The notes beneath the pieces are model-generated. The model did no database searches, was not told where the DNA came from, and worked only from the letters and a program-made list of their open reading frames with translations. The position numbers were made by a program, and so were the translations under genes. Positions 57,993 through 64,000 of a stretch of 64,000 nucleotides of DNA are shown one piece after another (position 1 is the first letter of the stretch; every line of letters begins with the position of its first letter). The DNA comes from Rhizaria sp. SCN 62-66 (Eukaryota; Rhizaria, unplaced), in contig MEDY01000118.1 in the NCBI GenBank assembly GCA_001724265.1, positions 1 to 64,000 of the forward strand, written 5' to 3'.

Positions 57993-60900
57993 TTATTTGC
58001 TCCCACTGGCCGTAGCGCCCAGCGCAGCCGCCGCGACGTTTGCGGCGGCCGTAGCCTGAGCCAGCCCGGCCGTGAGCAGCGTCGCCGCGAGCCGCAGGTG
58101 CGGGTGCCGCTGGCTGAGCGCGCGCCGCACCTCGGCGGTCTCCGCGTCGGCGGGCATGCGCAGCCCCGCGACCGCGGCGGCCTCGAGGGTCGCCAACACG
58201 CGCCGCAGCCGCTCCCACCAGGCCCGGCGCGCCGCGGCCGCCGCGGCCAGCGCGGACGGCGTCAGCGCGAGCGCGGCTGGGCCCGGCTGGCCCTGGCTCT
58301 GCGCGCCGCTGCCGCCGCCGCCGCCGCTGTTCGCGCTGCTGCTCGCGGCGGACACGGAGAGAGCGAGCGCGCCGGGAGGCATGGTGGCCACGGCAGCGGC
58401 GGCCGCGAGCGCCGCTGCGACCGCGCCAGAAACGGCAGTGGAGGAGCCGCTGCCGGAGCTGGAGCTGTTGAGGGGGATCGCCGATGTGGCAGTGGCCGTG
58501 GCGGTGGCAACGACGTCAACGCCGGCGTCGCCGGAGGTCAGGTAGTCGCCGAGGGCGCGGCCGAGGATGCGCAGCGGCGACGAGGAGGAGGACGGCGACG
58601 ACGACGACGATGACTGCGACTGAGACAGAGCAAGGCTCGTGCTATTGCTAGAGCTGCTGATGTTCGTGGGGGGCTGGCGGGAGGGCGAGCAAATGAGGAA
58701 GTGCAGCAAGTCTAAGGGGTCCAGCGCGAGGGCGCTTAGACTGCTGCTGCTCGTGTGGGCGCTCACGGCAGTCGTGCTCGCACCAGAGCTGACGACAGCG
58801 CCGGTCGCCGTCATGCCGACGCTCACACTCGCAGCGCTGCTGTTGTCGCCAGCGCTCGCGCTCAGCAGGACTGCTGTGTCAGCCTTGAGCGCGTTCACTG
58901 CCACCTTGACGATGTGCTCGACGACGGAGCCGGGGCCGCAAATGAGGCCCACATTCACGGGACTGCTGCCACTGAGAGCGTTGTTGTGCTCGGCAACAGC
59001 GCTGTTGGCGCTGCTCGCGCTCGTGCTCGTGTCGGCAGCAGCGAGCAGCTCGCGAACGCCCTTGAGCGTCTTGTACCCCAGCACGAACGCGTTGTTCGCA
59101 GCCGCGCTCGCACTCGCACTGCTCGCATTGCCGCGATTTGTGCTGGTGCTGCTGCTGCTGCTCGACGAAAGCGCCATCGCGCGGATCTGCGCGCGCGACA
59201 TGAGCACGTCGAGCACGGTGGCCTCAACAGCGCCCAGCAGCAGCAGCAGCCGCGCGCGTCCGCCCGCCGCAGTGGGCGACAACAGACACACTGCGCGCGC
59301 CGTCGCGGCCGCCGTGGCGCGGGCGAGTCCCAGCAGTCGCGTGGCCAGGTGCGTCTGCAGCACCACTGGCAGGCGCGCGGGCCGGTACAACGGCAGCAGC
59401 GCGTGGACGAGGTGCATGCATTGCGAGCGCAGCAGCCATAGGAAGCGAGGCACCACCGCGTCCTCCGCGGAGTCGCCGCCGCTGCCTCCGTCGACCGCAC
59501 CACCGGCTGGCAACGGCCCCGTAAGGCTGCTGGCACTGTGGACGTTACTACCGCTGCTGTCGCCGTAGACGTAGTGGTACGAGTCGAGGTGGATGAGCGC
59601 GACGGTGTTCTTGAGCGTGGCCGCAGCGCCCTTGACGAGGCAGCCCAGCCCCGCGGCCATTATGCCGCCGGCGCCGGCCCGCGCGGCCTCGAGCGTGGCC
59701 GCCGCGCGCGGCGACAGCGTGGGGTGCCGCGCAGCCAGCGCCGCGGGCGACAGCGCGCCGTCGACCTGCGCCGCGAGACAGAAGACGAGCGCGTTGCGGC
59801 GCTGGGCGTCGGAAGCGCCCCACACCAGCACCGACTCCTGTTCGGGCTCGGGGTCGTGGTCGTAGTTGTCGTCAGCGTCGCGCTTCTTACTGTTGATGTT
59901 GCTATTGTTATAGAGCTGCTGCTGCTGGGGCGACAGAGGGGCGAACGGCAGCGGCGCGGCGCCGATGGGCACCCAAGAGTAGCGCCCGCCCCCGCCGACG
60001 TTGCCGGTGACCGCGGCGACCGCGGCCTGCTGCAGCCCCGCGGCCTGCGCCGCCGCGGCCGCCGCCGTCGCCGCCATCGCCGCGGTGCTGGCCGTCGCGG
60101 TCACGTTGGCCGCCGCGGTCGTAGAGCCGGGATTCGCGCGCGCCACACCCGCCGCCGCCGCCGCCGCGGCCGCCGCGGTGTTGGCCGCAGGGGCCGTGGT
60201 CAGCAGGGCCTGCATGCGGCGCAGCCAGCGGTTACCGCGGTCCGCGGGCGCCGCGCCCACCCAGGGCGGCAGCACAAGCTGCAGCGCGGCCGTCGCGGCC
60301 GCGGGCGGCGTCCCGGGGGCCGGCGCCGTGGCGGCGACAACGGCGGCCGCGGGGCCCAGCACGTACGGATCGTTGCGGAGACACAGCAGCCCCTCGCAGC
60401 GCACGGAGAATAGGAACAGAGCCTTAGCAATCGACTGGCACACCAGCAGGTGCAGCGCGGGGCCGCCAAGCAGAGGCACGTCGAAGTACGATGCGGACGC
60501 AGCAGCAGCAGCGGCGGCGACGGCAGCGGCGGCGGCAGCGGCGGAGGCAGAGGCGCTGTTGGTGGTGTCGCGACCGGCCGGATCCGTAAGTGCGGTTGAC
60601 GTCGGCATAGAACTCGCGTTTGCAGTACCATTGGCAGCCGGGTTGGCAGTGTTTGTACTGCTGTTGCTGGGCGGCGCGGTGGTGATGGCGCGGATGAGCG
60701 GGGTGAGCAGCAGCCCGTCGACGTCGCTCTCCTCGGCCGGCGTCAGCGGCCCGCCGTCGACGCTGCACAGCGAGGCCACCATGGTGCCCGTGAGCTCGGT
60801 GAGGACCGAGGCGACAGAGGCCTCGCTGGGCACGGCCTCGCCCAACGAGTCCCAGTGCACAGTGCGGATGGAGCGGCCGCTCGCGCCACTGCAAGGAGAC

Positions 60901-63788
60901 AACGGACCAAGCAAAAGAGAGAAGACAATGAGATGTGAGATAATACAATAATGTAATAACCATGAACAAAAATAAAATATTACCGCAAAGCGAGAGTATT
61001 AAGAATAAGTAAGTTCGTACCGTTCGTTGGAAGTGGCTGGTCCTGCCCTGGCAGCTGCATCGGCCGCCGTGGTCGCCTCGTCATTGGCGGCGTCAAACAC
61101 GCCCATAACGAGCTTGTTCGCAGTCGCCAGTGTGTTGGCCGCGTAGACAGTCCGCGCCTCGCCGACCGCGCCCGACAGCAAGATCGACAGCAGCTCCTCG
61201 CGCAGGGCCTGGACCGAAAAACCCGCGGAAAACGCATTTTTCTTGCCCCGACCAGCGTCTGTGCCGGTGGACGCAAGCGCGAAGGCGTGCGGGGGCACTG
61301 GCAGCGCGAGCGCGGAGGCCACAAAGGCGTCGCAGGCGGCGATGAAGCGGGGAAAGTCGCCCAGCCAGGCCGTGCGCAGGAACTTGAGATTCTTGGGGAC
61401 CACGGGCGCAGGCTTGCCGTGCGGGTTGTAGCCGCTGATGCCGCTGTTGTCGGCCGCGGGGGCGGGGGCGGAGACGGGGGCGCCGGAGAGGACGAGGGCC
61501 ACTGTGTCGTTGAGCGAGTGCGCCCAGCGCAGCAGCAAGTCAGCGACGAACCAGCCGGAGCCGGAGCCGGGCGCGTCGCCCGCGCCGGCATTGGTGTTAC
61601 TGCAGCCAGCGGCGCCGGTGGTGTAGATTGCGAGCAGCGGTGTCGTCGTCGCAGCGGCAGCGCTGTCGCCGCCGTCGCCGCCCACGCCGCCCGCGGCGCC
61701 CGCGGTGGCGCTGGCCGCGTCCGCGCGCAGGGGCGCCACAGCGGCGGAGCCCACGGTCGCCTGCAGCGCCGCGACCTGCAGCAGCCCTCGCCGCCACTCG
61801 CGCAGCCCGCGGCCGAAGGTCGCCCACACGGCGGAGCGCAGCGTTCCGCTGCCGGCAGGCGCGGCGGCAGCGGCGGCAGCGGCCGCGGCCGTGGCTGCGG
61901 AGGCGGCGGCCGCAGCGGCGGCGGCGGGCGCGGCGGCGGCGTTCGCTGCCGCTAGCGCAGTCGCGGCAGCCGCGGTGGCCGCCTCGGCCGCGGCAGCGGC
62001 CTCGCGCGCGACCGCCTCGGTCACGGCCACGCCCTCGGGCTCGGTGCCATCGCCCGCGGCCGCCGCAGCAGCCGCCGCCTCCATCGCGGCCGCCGCGCGC
62101 TCGGCCCGCGTCCGCGCCGCGGCGGCGTTAAGCTCCATGGCCTCGGCGCGCGACGCGGCGGCCGCGGCGGCCTCGGCGACGGCCTCGCTGCGCAGCGCCG
62201 CGGCCTCAGCGGCCTCCGCAGCCTCGGCGGCCGCGTCGCTGGCCTCGGCGGCCGCGGCCTGCAGCAGCGACTGCTCGGCCACAATCGCCGTGGGGTCAGC
62301 GATGCGCGCCAGCGCGGCGAGCAAACCGCTGTGCGCGCGCGCGCGGGCGTCGGTGACGGCGCAGTAGAGCTCGGCCGCCCCGCTGAACGTGCTCGGCGGC
62401 TGCGGCGGCTGCAACGCCTGCTTGCCGCTCGCCGTGACGACCACGACGGCAGACTTCTCCTCGGCCTCGGCAGAGCTGCTCCGGTTGCCATGGCGTTGCT
62501 GCAGCTGCTGCTGCTTTGCAGCATGCGCCTCGGCAGCCGCGCCGTCGAGCGCGCCCAGCGCAGTGAGCGCAGCGGTCAACATTTCGTTGTCGAAGAGCTC
62601 CAGCGCGCGCACAGCGAGTGTCCGCGCGTGGCGGGCGACGACAGCGCGCGACTTAGTGATGAAGGCTTCGTCGGGGGCCACGACGGCGACGCGGCGCAGC
62701 GCAGGCGTGCGCGCCAGCGTGCACAGCCCCTGTCGCAGCGCCAGGGCGGCGGCCAGCAGGTCCGCGGCCGTCACGGTCGCGGGGCCGGCCGCCGCGGCGA
62801 CCGCGCCGCTGGCGGGGCCGCTGCCGCTGCCGTTGCTCGCGGCGGCCGCGGCTGCAGCGGCGGCCGCGGCGGCGGCGTTGCGGCTGCGGGAGAGCGCGGC
62901 GCGCACCTGTGCGGCCGAGGCGGAGACGGCGGTGCAGCCCTGTAGCAGGCGCTGCGTGGCGACAAGGTTGCGGTAGCGGCGGGCGAGCGCGGCCAGCGCG
63001 GCGTGCGGCGCGCGCACAGTTGCGGCCAGCGCCGTCACGCGCGCCGCCGCGGCCGAGAGCGCGGCGCGGGCCGCCGTAAAGCGCGCGTGGATGTCCGACA
63101 GCTCGGCGGCGTGCGACAACAGCGGTGCGTGGTGGCGGGAGGACTGGGCGCGGATGACGGCGTCGAGCTGGGAGAGCAGGGAGCGGAGCTCACTCAGCTG
63201 CACGGGCAGCGGCGGCAGGGCGCTCGCGCTCGCGGCGTCGCCAGTTGACGAGGGGATGCAGATAAGGCGGGCTTGTTCGGCGCTCAGGGTAGCGAGGCGG
63301 CGCAAAAAGTCTACAGTTTGGGAAGTGAGCAAGTGAGCAAGTGAGATTCAGAGAGACTACAACTGTTGTGTTTGGTGCTATGATATGTCCTCGAACGTAC
63401 CAGGGTTGGAGCAAGAGGCGATGGCCTCAAGAACATCTGCAGAAACTGCTGTCGTATGCGCAGCAGCACCAGAAGTCGCTGTGTTAAAGCCGGGCTCACT
63501 GTCAGACAAGGCAGAGCGAGCGTGGCTCTTACTGCTGCTGCTGCTGCTGCTGCTCCTGCTCCTGCTGGCGCTGTGGCTTATGTTTGCGTGGCCGCTATTG
63601 CTGTGAGTGACGGCGGAGTTGGCGTAGTCGTCGCCGTCGTCGTGGTCGTTGTCGTACTCCGCCTCCTCTGCTGCAGAGACGCTGCGAGCGCTGGTGGCCG
63701 CAGGTGTCCTTGAGCTAGAGCTCGGGGCAACACCGGTGCGGCTTGGGAGCGGCCCAGCTACTGTCTGGGGACCGACCGAGAGAGACAT
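57993..63788 (-). CDS. COG5: COG5-like subunit of the conserved oligomeric Golgi complex, greatly enlarged
   Basis: Exons 63788-63401, 63310-61021 and 60888-57993, with donors GTACGT and GTACGA, give 1857 residues. After a Ser/Ala-rich leader with a poly-Ser run comes DFLRRLATLSAEQARLICIP and then a long helical bundle (SELRSLLSQLDAVIRAQSSR, LLSHAAELSDIHARFTAARA, ARRYRNLVATQRLLQGCTAV). This layout matches the N-terminal coiled region of COG5: a helix pair, a heptad region, then xRxxLVATxRLL. Further on, FLRTAWLGDFPRFIAACDAF and ALREELLSILLSGAVGEART, and across the last splice TVHWDSLGEAVPSEASVASV, are ordered islands. The COG complex tethers vesicles for retrograde traffic within the Golgi. 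Human COG5 has about 840 residues; here Ala-, Ser- and Gly-rich inserts more than double the length. I assign COG5 from pattern, not alignment; another COG or exocyst-type subunit is possible. Confidence 0.7.
63532..63568 (-). repeat. CTG tract encoding poly-Ser
   Basis: A run of CTG trinucleotides on the plus strand. In the reading frame of the minus-strand COG5-like gene it gives AGC codons, i.e. a Ser run in the leader. Confidence 0.8.
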
Positions 63789-64000
63789 TCTGGTGTCGCC
63801 TTCGGAAGAAGCTCAATCAGAAGCAGAAATCACTGGTTTACAATGCTGCCACGATGGCGGAAACTGGGTAGCAAAATAAGCGCTGTCTCTGCAAAGAGTG
63901 ACAATGCTGCGTTGATCTGCGGTGGAAGGGAAAGTGGAGGGCAAATCTTCACGCGGGAAACAAGAAATAATCATGGTAATGAAGTGCCAATTAAAAATTG
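63789..64000. other. 5' flank of the COG5-like gene
   Basis: 212 bp of upstream DNA at the right edge of the window. No exon or RNA gene seen. Confidence 0.4.

Noticed and set aside
1-64000. Bacterial-style features: operons, CRISPR arrays, insertion sequences, phage genes
   Set aside because: None seen. Genes are intron-bearing, separately promoted and eukaryotic; direct repeats are coding homopolymer-type tracts.
1-64000. tRNA and rRNA genes
   Set aside because: I looked for tRNA-like A/B box patterns and rRNA-like conserved blocks in the intergenic stretches and found none I could support. A covariance-model scan would be decisive.

Overview
This is a 64 kb stretch of nuclear DNA from a mitochondriate, intron-bearing eukaryote, most likely a free-living protist. 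The evidence is spliceosomal introns, a nuclear eIF3a, small Tim and Tom40 import components, a COG Golgi-tethering subunit, a GPI-transamidase catalytic subunit and a MAP kinase kinase. Coding exons are very GC-rich, full of Ala/Ser/Gly/Gln/Asn low-complexity tracts. Introns and intergenic DNA are AT-rich. I cannot name the lineage from sequence alone. The 32 introns I could place inside reading frames have an unusual donor: 28 begin GTACG (20 are exactly GTACGT), not the usual GTAAGT. That motif, a pyrimidine-AG acceptor and preserved reading frame were used to build all the gene models by hand.

Layout. 0-4 kb: the 3' end of an Ala/Pro-repeat gene and a degenerate protein kinase gene with an in-frame TAG near its start. 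4.4-8.5 kb: eIF3a (minus) and, divergent from it, the RNA polymerase I/III subunit RPC19 (plus). 8.9-14.4 kb: a 1723-residue type I membrane protein with thrombospondin-like Cys-rich repeats, EGF-like modules and one transmembrane helix. 14.4-16 kb: a gene-poor stretch with what looks like a decayed gene and a slipped 18-bp repeat. 16-21 kb: a 1643-residue ankyrin/coiled-coil protein (minus) whose first coding exon is only the ATG. 22-24.9 kb: succinyl-CoA synthetase alpha and a Tim9-like chaperone (both minus). 25.4-30.3 kb: an unrecognised Ala-rich protein and COQ6 (plus). 30.6-35.9 kb: a Mn-type superoxide dismutase with a secretory signal, and an Ala-rich secreted protein (minus). 37.4-43.9 kb: a MAP kinase kinase with a long tail, and GPI8/PIG-K (plus). 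44.4-49.8 kb: CKS1 (minus), mitochondrial phosphate carrier (plus), a lone cyclophilin-E-type RRM protein (minus) and Tom40 (plus). 51.3-52.2 kb: a small secreted Cys-rich, saposin-like protein. 52.9-63.8 kb: a predicted mitochondrial membrane protein with ankyrin-like repeats (minus), a small TPR-like protein (plus) and a very large COG5-like subunit (minus).

How the genes relate. They are independent eukaryotic transcription units on both strands, often head-to-head, with no operons and no recognisable mobile or defence island. Mitochondrial functions recur (SCS alpha, Tim9, COQ6, phosphate carrier, Tom40, the putative mitochondrial ankyrin protein), as do secretory-pathway functions (GPI8, COG5, secreted SOD, saposin-like protein, the Cys-rich receptor). 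This may be chance in a gene-dense genome. Most odd is the gene architecture: the GTACGT donor and the frequent placement of an intron within a few codons of the start.
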